Source: Draconibacterium sp. | GTDB lineage: Bacteria > Bacteroidota > Bacteroidia > Bacteroidales > Prolixibacteraceae | Assembly (NCBI GenBank): GCA_027011835.1 | Contig: JALUZN010000235.1 | Coordinates: 1 to 17,649 of the forward strand | DNA: 17,649 nucleotides | Reading direction: 5' to 3' | Shown: piece by piece, positions 1 through 6,299 of the stretch | How positions within the stretch are numbered: position 1 is the stretch's first letter | Layout: each line of letters opens with the position of its first letter | Notes under the pieces: model-generated | What the model was told of the DNA's origin: nothing | Seen by the model: the letters and a program-made list of their open reading frames with translations, nothing else | Databases searched by the model: none | Translations under genes and position numbers: made by a program

Positions 1-153
1 GAATTTATATCTGCAAAGTAAAATCGGGCAACACTGTTCTTACATCAAAAATCATTCTGAACAGGTAAAGCTTCAACCCTCCATTCTTTTCAGTAAAAAA
101 TAGCAATACATCACTAATTTCAATAATCCATAATTACATTATTTGTAAACGAA

Positions 154-185
154 TTTAGAATAAAACTAAAATTATTCTATTTTTG
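154..185 (+). promoter_or_regulatory. Putative Bacteroidota-type promoter of the cupin gene
   Basis: TATTTTTG at 178-185 matches the TAnnTTTG -7 element known for Bacteroidota primary sigma factor. The -33 element is weak: TTTA at 154-157 instead of TTTG. Transcription would start about 20-25 bases before the ATG at 215. This is consensus matching only. Confidence 0.45.
156..179. promoter_or_regulatory. Inverted repeat overlapping the promoter, operator-like
   Basis: TAGAATAA (156-163) and TTATTCTA (172-179) are perfect 8-base inverted repeats with an 8-base spacer. The right arm overlaps the first bases of the -7 element at 178-185, and the left arm lies next to the expected -33 position. 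This is where a dimeric repressor would block RNA polymerase. The sequence is AT-rich, so chance is not excluded, and no regulator gene is visible nearby. Confidence 0.35.
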
Positions 186-214
186 ACAAACCAAAAAACT
201 AAACCATAAATCTT

Positions 215-976
215 ATGAAAAGTGATCTGCTTTTAAAACAGTTGGAGGGGAAACAACCCGGGACCTTAATAAAAGACATTGTTCTTGAACACGAAATACA
301 AGACGTATTTATCGACTATTTCTCGATTAAAGGGGAGCGAAAAACGGAAGAACCTGCACATACTGGAGCAATGGATATTTTACTAACCGTTGGAGGCGAA
401 GGAACACTGGAAACCGGCAATTTAAAATACAAGATAAACTCCAACACCATCATTCGTATTCCATACAATAAAAGTTATACAATAAAAGTAGATGCAAACC
501 GGGAACTCTTTTTCATCAGGCTACAAAAATTATTAGACGAAAAGGATATCCAGGTAATTAAAAATAAGATCTCAGATTATAGCGAGTTATACTTTAAACC
601 CCTCGCCAACTGCCCCACCTATACCGAAGATATTAAAAGCGAAAAAACCATAAACCGGATGATTTTACCCGAAGGACTTGTACCACGCCTTGCTATGGGG
701 TCGGTAGAGACCGAAGGCCCCGACGAAGTAAGCGAACACGAACACCCGATGCTCGACCAGATATTTTTCGGACTTGAAGGGTGCAGCTGCAAATGTTTTG
801 CCGACGGAGAAGAAGCCCTGTTAACAGAAAATTTGATGTTGCATATTCCGCTCGCCTCGAAACATTATGTATCGGTTGCAAAGGGCGATAAACTGGCTTA
901 TATTTGGATGGATTTCTTCCTTTCCCTCGAAGGCGAAAAATATATGGGAGAACAACACCAGATGGAAGAAGAGTAG
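215..976 (+). CDS. Two-domain cupin-fold protein of unknown function
   Basis: This 253-residue protein has no signal peptide or membrane segment and so is probably cytoplasmic. It appears to hold two cupin-like beta-barrels. The first (about 45-100) has the G-x-G-x-L pattern of a cupin strand (LLTVGGEGTLETG) but no obvious metal ligands. The second (about 155-235) has a His-x-His pair (H175, H177) followed by D181/Q182, and H217 after a Pro turn (IPLASKHY). These match the usual His-His-(Glu/Gln)-His metal site, so only the C-terminal domain is likely to bind metal. Bicupins include sugar isomerases, dioxygenases and ligand-binding domains, and the reaction cannot be read from sequence. The GH31 and oxidoreductase genes that follow on the same strand suggest a link to carbohydrate metabolism, but a 182-base gap makes co-transcription uncertain. 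The start at 215 fits the promoter spacing. Confidence 0.7.
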   Translation: MKSDLLLKQLEGKQPGTLIKDIVLEHEIQDVFIDYFSIKGERKTEEPAHTGAMDILLTVGGEGTLETGNLKYKINSNTIIRIPYNKSYTIKVDANRELFFIRLQKLLDEKDIQVIKNKISDYSELYFKPLANCPTYTEDIKSEKTINRMILPEGLVPRLAMGSVETEGPDEVSEHEHPMLDQIFFGLEGCSCKCFADGEEALLTENLMLHIPLASKHYVSVAKGDKLAYIWMDFFLSLEGEKYMGEQHQMEEE

Positions 977-1158
977 TTTTATATAATAGATTGTTAGACT
1001 TTTATTCCGAAGGAATCTCCCAAAGTTCTCTTATGAATACTTTCGAAAGATTTCCTTGGAGTCTACAGGAGACATAAAACAAAAATTAAGTTACTGAATC
1101 GAACAATTAATACTATCATAATTATTTTATATTTCACCAATTACCAACAACATACAAA
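977..1158. other. Intergenic region with two CGAA-centred palindromes
   Basis: This 182-base gap holds a hairpin with ATTCC (1004-1008) and GGAAT (1012-1016) around a GAA loop, then the perfect palindrome CTTTCGAAAG (1040-1049), then a small hairpin GTCT/AGAC (1061-1073). The first two resemble each other, as both have CGAA at the centre and a following T-C-C-rich stretch. Alternatively GGAATCT (1012-1018) can pair with AGATTTCC (1048-1055) with one bulge, and AAAG with CTTT inside, to form one larger stem. There is no T-run, so this is not a classical terminator. A weak -7-like TATATTTC lies at 1128-1135 before the GH31 gene. Confidence 0.45.
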
Positions 1159-2904
1159 ATGAGATTAAAGCAAACAACACTACAATGCAAACAAGACTTA
1201 AACCAATTAGCTTTTCGTAAAATTTGGCAAAACTATTTCTGTTCACATCAAAACAAAAAGCTGTACAGATTGGGTACAATTGTAAGCCTTACCCTTTTTC
1301 TCCTTATTGGATTTAACACCTCACTATTGGCTCAAAAAAAATCAGAATTCCCGTCAATTACTCCTTATTGGGCACTGGGGCATATAATTTGGGAAGATAA
1401 TTTCAACACGCAATCTTCAGCCGATTCTTTGGTTCAGGGATATAGTAATCACCATATTCCTGTCGATGGAATAATAATAGACAGCCCGTGGGAATTGCAT
1501 TATAACGATTTTACTTGGGACAAAACAAAATATCCTGATCCAAAAAAAATGCTTGCCAATTTTACCAGCAAAAACATACACACTCTTTTATGGCTTACCG
1601 GAAATACCAATTTAACTGCCGTCGATATTCCGGGGCAAAAAGCTCCAAATTTCGATGACGCCATAAAAAACAATTATGTAATTACCGTTAACGACAGTGC
1701 TCTTTTATCGTGGTGGAAAGGACGAGGAGTCTTTATCGATTTCACAAACCCCGAAGCTGTTAAATGGTGGAACAAACAACTCGATAAAGTTTTTATTCCC
1801 GGAGTTTACGGATGGAAGGTCGATAATTTCGAATTGCACAATATTGCTGATTCATTAAAATCGTCGGTTGGTATGATTAGCGAACGCGATTTTAAAAAAT
1901 ACTATTACAATAGTATGTACGATTACACCTTGAAGCGAAATCGAGAAGGAATTATTTTTGCACGCCCCTACTCTCATCAAGGTGGATTTAATGCAATACC
2001 ATCAAAACTAAGTGTGGGTTGGTGTGGCGACTTTTCGGGAGACTGGAAAGGATTAAAACATCAAATCAGTAACATCTACAAATCGGCAAAAGCAGGGTAC
2101 GGAGCATTAGCCTGCGAAATTGGCGGATTTCAAGGTGCTGCTGCCAACAAACAACAGCTAATTCGCTATTCGCAATTTGCTTCGATGGTGGCAACAATAG
2201 ATAATGGTGGTGCAAATGGTGCATTTACAAATCATCTACCCTGGTTTCACGATTCTGAAACAACCCGAATTTACCGGGATTTAATTCTTATGCACAGAGC
2301 AATCAGACCGTATATTTTTAGCAGTCTGGTAGAAAATCATTTAAACGGAAAAACTTTAATAAATGAGATTTCAGAAAAACAGGAAAGTCATAAATTGGGA
2401 ACCGATATTTTCACAAAAGCAATTACTTCCGACACAACAGAAGTTTCGTTCCAATTACCAAAAAAGGGAGAATGGTACAACTGGTGGAATGGTAAAAAAC
2501 AAAATGGCGGTTCTATTATAAAAGATGAGTTTCCGTTAAACCGGTTCCCTCTTTATATTTCACATGGAGCTATTCTGCCACTCGATATTAACGGAATGGA
2601 TTGTAACAAATTAAAAACCGACAGTAAAAAAACAATTATCTTATTTTATGGTATGTCGAATAAAAAAATAGTCTATCATAAGCCCACCGGCGACGGAACA
2701 AACTATACCGACATTAAAATTAAAACAAAGAGAAATGGAAAAATAAAAGTAAAATCGGAAATGGAACACAATTTTGTTTTCATTGTAAAAAAAGCCGGTA
2801 CTCCTCTCTATTCAAATGAAAACGGTTACCCATTCGATATTCTTTCGGGAACAAAAATTATTTCGAAAACAGGCAAAAAATTTCACACAAAAAAGCATGA
2901 TTAA
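1159..2904 (+). CDS. Secreted GH31-family alpha-glycosidase, lacking the N-terminal beta-sandwich
   Basis: The protein has 581 residues. It is predicted to hydrolyse terminal alpha-linked sugars outside the cytoplasm by a retaining mechanism. After a 35-residue polar stretch comes a hydrophobic signal sequence (about 38-58, ending LLAQ). The TIM barrel begins almost at once (TPYWALGH from 68; IIIDSPW at 105-111). The probable nucleophile is D222 in GWKVDNFE and the probable acid/base is D291 in VGWCGD, both in GH31 context; IGGF at 321-324 is also typical. A C-terminal beta domain follows (GEWYNWWNGK, then RFPLYISHGAILPL). Typical GH31 enzymes have 600-800 or more residues with an N-terminal galactose-mutarotase-like domain, which is missing here. 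The N-terminus is unusually long for a signal peptide; no internal ATG offers a shorter one, and only a non-ATG start could. Substrate is unknown. The oxidoreductase gene 61 bases downstream may be co-transcribed. Confidence 0.85.
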   Translation: MRLKQTTLQCKQDLNQLAFRKIWQNYFCSHQNKKLYRLGTIVSLTLFLLIGFNTSLLAQKKSEFPSITPYWALGHIIWEDNFNTQSSADSLVQGYSNHHIPVDGIIIDSPWELHYNDFTWDKTKYPDPKKMLANFTSKNIHTLLWLTGNTNLTAVDIPGQKAPNFDDAIKNNYVITVNDSALLSWWKGRGVFIDFTNPEAVKWWNKQLDKVFIPGVYGWKVDNFELHNIADSLKSSVGMISERDFKKYYYNSMYDYTLKRNREGIIFARPYSHQGGFNAIPSKLSVGWCGDFSGDWKGLKHQISNIYKSAKAGYGALACEIGGFQGAAANKQQLIRYSQFASMVATIDNGGANGAFTNHLPWFHDSETTRIYRDLILMHRAIRPYIFSSLVENHLNGKTLINEISEKQESHKLGTDIFTKAITSDTTEVSFQLPKKGEWYNWWNGKKQNGGSIIKDEFPLNRFPLYISHGAILPLDINGMDCNKLKTDSKKTIILFYGMSNKKIVYHKPTGDGTNYTDIKIKTKRNGKIKVKSEMEHNFVFIVKKAGTPLYSNENGYPFDILSGTKIISKTGKKFHTKKHD

Positions 2905-2927
2905 GTTAAAACACTAGTTTATTCTTA

Positions 2928-2948
2928 TCTTGTGTCTTGATTCTTGAT
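2928..2948. repeat. Short heptamer tandem repeat (TCTTGNN)3
   Basis: Three adjacent heptamers, TCTTGTG, TCTTGAT and TCTTGAT, fill 2928-2948 in the gap between the GH31 and oxidoreductase genes. A related, more decayed run occurs at 4136-4149 in the next long gap. No function is known to me. Confidence 0.55.
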
Positions 2949-2965
2949 TTAAAATTTTAAACACG

Positions 2966-4009
2966 ATGAAACAAAAAATTAAAATAGGAATAGTGGGTTG
3001 TGGTACAATTGCCGACATTCACGCTCAGGCAATTCGCCAATCGGAAAATGCCGAACTACATTCGGTTTTTAGCCGTAACAGTAAGAACACAAAAAAGTGT
3101 GGCGAAAAATACAACGTAAAGTGGTTTACCAACTGGGAAAGTTTTATTTCGGATAGCGAACTGGATGCTGTCTCTATTTGCACGCCAAGTGGCAATCATC
3201 TCGATTATGGCGAAAAAGCTGCCGAAGCAGGCAAACATGTAATTGTTGAAAAACCCATTGAAGTTACACTTACGAGGGCAACTTCGCTAATCGAAAAATG
3301 TAAAACAGCAGGTGTAAAACTAGCCGTTATTTACCAAAGCAGGTTTACCCGGGAGATGGAAGAGTTAAAAAATCAGCTTACCAACAAAAAAATCGGTCGT
3401 GTTTTTATGGCCGATGCAACAATTAAATGGTTCCGCAATCAAGAATATTACGATGGCGGTGTTTGGCGCGGAACGTTTAAACTCGACGGCGGTGGCGTAT
3501 TAATAAATCAGGCCATTCACACCATCGATTTGCTACAATGGTTTTTGGGCGATGTCGACACCGTTTATGGAAAAATAGGAACGTTTACGCACACCAATAT
3601 TGAGGGAGAAGACAATGCCGTTGCTGTTCTTCGGTTTAAAAACGGAGCGCTCGCAACCATTCAGGCTTCAACTTCGGTGGTACCTGCACAACCGCGAAAA
3701 ATCAATCTTCATGGAGAAAAAGGTACCGTTGAAATTATTGATAACGATGTAAAGTTTTTTGTTGAAGGCGAATCTCAAATGGAGATTCCAGAGATTGAAA
3801 AACAAAGCTCGGGGGCCGACAGTCCTCTTGCAGGGTTTTCGATTGAACCCCATAAAAAGCAGTTTGAAGCAATTGTTGAAGCGATAAATTTAAATCAGGA
3901 ACCACCCGTTTCGGGCAGCGACAGTTTAAAATCGTTGGCAATAGTTCTGGCAGTTTACAAATCGGCAAAAACAAACACCGAAATTAAAATGGATGATTTT
4001 TTAGATTGA
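2966..4009 (+). CDS. Gfo/Idh/MocA-family NAD(P)-dependent oxidoreductase
   Basis: This 347-residue cytoplasmic enzyme is predicted to oxidise or reduce a sugar, inositol or sugar-derived alcohol with NAD(P). The N-terminal Rossmann fold starts with GIVGCGTIAD (G11, G13, A16 of the dinucleotide loop), followed by the family's CTPSGNH motif (72-78) and the EKP motif (95-97) whose Lys96 is the usual catalytic or cofactor-contacting lysine. In the C-terminal alpha/beta domain, DGGGVLINQAIHTIDLL (174-190) carries H185, the expected catalytic histidine. Four residues before it is N181, where inositol dehydrogenases have Asp; Asn is common in other subgroups. The substrate cannot be assigned. The length is normal for the family. 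It follows GH31 by 61 bases with no convincing promoter between them, so the two are probably one operon. Confidence 0.88.
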   Translation: MKQKIKIGIVGCGTIADIHAQAIRQSENAELHSVFSRNSKNTKKCGEKYNVKWFTNWESFISDSELDAVSICTPSGNHLDYGEKAAEAGKHVIVEKPIEVTLTRATSLIEKCKTAGVKLAVIYQSRFTREMEELKNQLTNKKIGRVFMADATIKWFRNQEYYDGGVWRGTFKLDGGGVLINQAIHTIDLLQWFLGDVDTVYGKIGTFTHTNIEGEDNAVAVLRFKNGALATIQASTSVVPAQPRKINLHGEKGTVEIIDNDVKFFVEGESQMEIPEIEKQSSGADSPLAGFSIEPHKKQFEAIVEAINLNQEPPVSGSDSLKSLAIVLAVYKSAKTNTEIKMDDFLD

Positions 4010-4109
4010 GATACAATTAATGCTATTCTCTCTTTATAATAGTTCGGTATGTTTTTATATTACGCTGATAATCAATAAAATACACAAATGTCCGTGATTG
4101 CATCAAATA

Positions 4110-4134
4110 GCTGATATTCAGCAGTTTAGTTTTT
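4110..4134 (+). terminator. Weak intrinsic-terminator-like hairpin after the oxidoreductase gene
   Basis: GCTGA (4110-4114) and TCAGC (4118-4122) form a 5-bp stem with a 3-base TAT loop, followed by a T-rich stretch ending in TTTTT at 4130-4134. The stem is short and the T-run starts 7 bases after it, so termination would be weak. It lies about 100 bases after the stop of the oxidoreductase gene, before the promoter of the next gene. Confidence 0.35.
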
Positions 4135-4135
4135 G

Positions 4136-4149
4136 TCTTGTGTCTCATG
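4136..4149. repeat. Decayed heptamer repeat related to the one at 2928
   Basis: TCTTGTG (4136-4142) followed by TCTCATG (4143-4149), then TCTAAAA, continues the 7-base period of the run at 2928-2948. Its first unit is identical to the first unit of that run. It lies in the 246-base gap before the hlyD-like gene. Confidence 0.4.
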
Positions 4150-4195
4150 TCTAAAAATCTAACGATCTATTCGCTTTATTATTCAGAAAAATAAA

Positions 4196-4228
4196 TTTCC
4201 GAAAAGCAAAATGGAATAAGTATATTTG
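4196..4228 (+). promoter_or_regulatory. Putative promoter of the hlyD-like gene
   Basis: TATATTTG at 4221-4228 is a perfect TAnnTTTG -7 element, 27 bases before the TTG start at 4256. The -33 position has only TTTC (4196-4199). It supports transcription separate from the upstream sugar genes and supports the chosen start. Confidence 0.5.
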
Positions 4229-4255
4229 TAAATAAAGTTAACAACAACAAAAAAT

Positions 4256-5569
4256 TTGGCAAAAAAGAGAAACATCGAAATCCGCTCCGAAGAGGTGCAG
4301 GAGATAATGGGAACCCCTCCAAAATGGATTATTCGCCGGGGAATAGTAATTATTTCAGCAGTGGTTTTGGTGTTACTTGGCGGCAGTTATTTCTATAAAT
4401 ACCCCGACATAATTAATGCCCGTGTTACCATTGTTTCCGAAAATCCGCCCATCTCTATTATTGCCCGCTCCGACGGCAAACTCGACAAAATATTTGTTAC
4501 CGACAAACAAAAAGTGGCAACCAACACAATACTTGGTTTAATTGAAAACCCCACCAACTACGAAGACGCTTATTTGTTAATTAACGATTTAAAAGCAATA
4601 CAAAGCTTTTTCAATTATCCTGAAAGATTTATCGATCTCGAATTTAAAAAAAACTACAGTCTCGGATTGTACCATTCATACTATTCCGCATTTATAAGTC
4701 AATTAAAAGAGGTTCAGACTTTTTACAAATTCAATCCCTTCGACCAGCGTATTAATTCACTGTCGAAACAGATAAACGGGTATAAAAATTACATTATAAA
4801 ATCGCGCGAAAAAATTGCTGTTTTACGTCAGGATTACGAACTGGCAAACAGTCAGTTTTACCGCGATTCGACATTAAACAGAAAAGGAGTACTTTCTGAT
4901 GTAGATTTAGAAAAATCGCAAGCGGCAATGTTAAAGCAAAAATTTACCTACCAAAACGCAATAACGCAACTTGCAAGTACGCAAATTACCATTAACAATT
5001 TAACCAACAACATACAGGAACAGAAAATATTAAAACTCGAAACCGAAAAAAAACTTTTGGCCGGACTAAAAGAGAAATACGATAATCTGGCCAATCAACT
5101 GCGCTCATGGGAACAGGCATTTATATTAAAAACCCCCGTTGAGGGAACCGTAACATTTACAAACTATTGGAGCGCCAATCAGTTTGTTTCAAGCGGAAAT
5201 ATAGTATTTACAGTTATCCCCGACGGTCATCAAAAAATAATAGGAAAAGCAATAATCCCGGTTATTGGAGCCGGAAAAACAAAATTAGGGCAACAGGTAA
5301 ATATTAAACTCGACAACTTCCCTTATATGGAATTTGGAATAATAGAGGGAACAATAACAAACATTTCGATGGTACCTGTTACATCGGAAAACGGAAACTA
5401 TTATACTGCCGAAATACACCTCGTTAACGGATTAATAACGAACTACAATAAAGAGTTACCATTCAACCAGGAGATGCAGGGAAATGCCGAAATAATTACC
5501 AAAGACCGCCGGCTGATAGAGCGATTGGTAGAACCTTTAGTCTCAATTTTTAGAGAAAAAATCGATTAG
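4256..5569 (+). CDS. HlyD-type membrane-fusion (periplasmic adaptor) protein, TTG start
   Basis: This 437-residue inner-membrane-anchored adaptor would link an inner-membrane exporter to an outer-membrane TolC-type channel. A short cytoplasmic tail with IRSEEVQEIMGTPPKWIIR (9-27), characteristic of Bacteroidota HlyD homologues, precedes a single transmembrane segment (about 28-47). The two halves of a lipoyl/barrel-sandwich domain (about 60-100 and 288-325) flank a long coiled-coil hairpin (about 165-285), and a beta-barrel region follows (about 328-420, ending NAEIITKDRRLIERL). The TTG start at 4256 keeps the conserved tail; the first ATG, at 4307, would cut it off. Relatives usually sit beside a peptidase-containing ABC transporter for peptide or bacteriocin export. 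No such gene is adjacent: a sugar oxidoreductase lies upstream and rpsL downstream. The partner must be elsewhere, or the gene is an orphan. Confidence 0.85.
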   Translation: MAKKRNIEIRSEEVQEIMGTPPKWIIRRGIVIISAVVLVLLGGSYFYKYPDIINARVTIVSENPPISIIARSDGKLDKIFVTDKQKVATNTILGLIENPTNYEDAYLLINDLKAIQSFFNYPERFIDLEFKKNYSLGLYHSYYSAFISQLKEVQTFYKFNPFDQRINSLSKQINGYKNYIIKSREKIAVLRQDYELANSQFYRDSTLNRKGVLSDVDLEKSQAAMLKQKFTYQNAITQLASTQITINNLTNNIQEQKILKLETEKKLLAGLKEKYDNLANQLRSWEQAFILKTPVEGTVTFTNYWSANQFVSSGNIVFTVIPDGHQKIIGKAIIPVIGAGKTKLGQQVNIKLDNFPYMEFGIIEGTITNISMVPVTSENGNYYTAEIHLVNGLITNYNKELPFNQEMQGNAEIITKDRRLIERLVEPLVSIFREKID

Positions 5570-5581
5570 ATTCCCAATCGA
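5562..5581 (+). terminator. Hairpin over the stop codon of the hlyD-like gene
   Basis: TCGATT (5562-5567) pairs perfectly with AATCGA (5576-5581) around an 8-base loop that contains the last two bases of the TAG stop codon. The nearest T-run (5611-5615) is 30 bases further on, so this is not a standard intrinsic terminator. It may protect the 3' end of the message. Confidence 0.25.
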
Positions 5582-5636
5582 CTAAAACTCAAACTTTTCC
5601 AAATCTTAATTTTTTGAAAATAAAGCAAAAAAGCCA

Positions 5637-5665
5637 TTGAACTTTGCATAAAAGTTGTACTTTTG
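5637..5665 (+). promoter_or_regulatory. Promoter P1 of the ribosomal-protein cluster
   Basis: TACTTTTG at 5658-5665 is a perfect TAnnTTTG -7 element. TTG at 5637-5639 lies 18 bases upstream and fits the -33 element. Transcription would start at about 5670, roughly 118 bases before rpsL, so the hairpin at 5671-5708 would be the very 5' end of the RNA. Confidence 0.65.
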
Positions 5666-5670
5666 CGAGC

Positions 5671-5708
5671 CGTTTTAAGGGGGTGGTATGCATTTTCCTC
5701 TCAAAACG
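5671..5708 (+). promoter_or_regulatory. Long hairpin in the rpsL leader
   Basis: CGTTTT (5671-5676) pairs with AAAACG (5703-5708). After one A-C mismatch the stem continues for six pairs, A-G-G-G-G-G (5678-5683) with the T/C-rich 5696-5701, including two G-U pairs. The loop is 12 bases (5684-5695). It lies between the two promoter elements and would be present only in RNA from P1. It could stabilise the 5' end or be a binding site for a ribosomal protein; no T-run follows, so it is not a simple attenuator. Confidence 0.5.
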
Positions 5709-5710
5709 TA

Positions 5711-5739
5711 GTGATTTTAAGGATTTTTGCATACTTTTG
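5711..5739 (+). promoter_or_regulatory. Promoter P2 of the ribosomal-protein cluster
   Basis: TACTTTTG at 5732-5739 repeats exactly the -7 element of P1, 74 bases downstream. At the spacing used in P1 the -33 position reads GTG (5711-5713), a poorer match. The RNA would start at about 5744, giving a leader of roughly 44 bases before rpsL without the upstream hairpin. Confidence 0.55.
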
Positions 5740-5787
5740 CAGTCCATTTTTTGAAATGATTATTAACTATATAAAAAACAGGTAGTT

Positions 5788-6165
5788 ATGCCAACTATTC
5801 AACAGTTAGTTAGGAAAGGAAGACAACGTAAGGTAGAGAAGAGTGGTTCTCCAGCCTTAGATTCATGCCCACAACGTCGTGGTGTATGTGTTCGTGTTTA
5901 TACAACAACACCAAAAAAACCAAACTCGGCAATGCGTAAAGTTGCAAGGGTACGGTTAACAAATGGTAAAGAGATTAACGCCTACATTCCGGGTGAAGGC
6001 CACAACCTTCAGGAGCACTCAATCGTGCTTGTTCGCGGAGGAAGAGTAAAAGACCTTCCGGGTGTACGTTACCACCTAATTCGTGGAGCTCTCGATACTG
6101 CAGGTGTTGAAGGACGTTTACAACGTCGCTCGAAATATGGAGCAAAGAAACCGAAGAAAAAGTAA
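5788..6165 (+). CDS. rpsL: 30S ribosomal protein S12 (uS12)
   Basis: This 125-residue protein of the small-subunit decoding centre monitors codon-anticodon pairing. The family signatures are nearly complete: TTTPKKPNSAMRK (39-51), GEGHNLQEHS (69-78) and RGGRVKDLPGVRYH (83-96). K43 and K88, the lysines changed in classical streptomycin-resistant mutants (K42 and K87 in E. coli numbering without Met), are both wild type. D89 is the conserved aspartate that can be methylthiolated. It is the first gene of the str-S10-spc cluster, driven by P1/P2. The ATG at 5788 matches the family's usual start, with only a faint AGG upstream. Confidence 0.99.
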   Translation: MPTIQQLVRKGRQRKVEKSGSPALDSCPQRRGVCVRVYTTTPKKPNSAMRKVARVRLTNGKEINAYIPGEGHNLQEHSIVLVRGGRVKDLPGVRYHLIRGALDTAGVEGRLQRRSKYGAKKPKKK

Positions 6166-6299
6166 AAATTTAAAAAAGTAGTTAACAACGTTATTTGTAG
6201 TGGTTGGGTTGAGTAAGTAATTCTCTTAGAATGTCTTCCGGAGAAAAGCTGAAGACCGCCTTAGGGCAGCCGATTTGAATAACACTAAAAAGTTTTAAA
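6166..6299 (+). promoter_or_regulatory. Structured rpsL-rpsG intercistronic region, possible S7 operator
   Basis: At 134 bases, this is by far the longest gap inside the cluster. It contains ATTC/GAAT (6220-6223 with 6229-6232), GTCTTC/GAAGAC (6233-6238 with 6251-6256, 12-base loop) and GCC/GGC (6258-6260 with 6265-6267, TTAG loop). TTCTC (6221-6225) can instead pair with GAGAA (6241-6245), which excludes the first two, so two folds compete. In E. coli the matching gap is where S7 binds to repress its own translation; that this one does so is inference. No consensus promoter is present. Confidence 0.4.

Larger units (their letters stand above)
1..214. other. Non-coding upstream region of the cupin gene
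   Basis: No gene can be supported here. One frame on the + strand is open from the window edge (base 2) to a TAG at 101-103, about 33 codons. It could be the tail of an upstream gene, but nothing in it is recognisable. From about 110 on, the DNA is very AT-rich and carries the promoter and inverted repeat listed separately. Confidence 0.6.

Noticed and set aside
2..103. Possible C-terminal end of an upstream gene
   Set aside because: The frame is open for 33 codons from the window edge, but the peptide is unrecognisable and the length is within chance. Sequence left of the window is needed.
5670..5710. tRNA or small RNA gene between the hlyD-like gene and rpsL
   Set aside because: There is one hairpin but no cloverleaf, no T-loop GTTCRA motif and no terminator; it is better explained as part of the rpsL leader.
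5788..6165. Streptomycin-resistant rpsL allele
   Set aside because: Both key lysines (K43, K88) are wild type.
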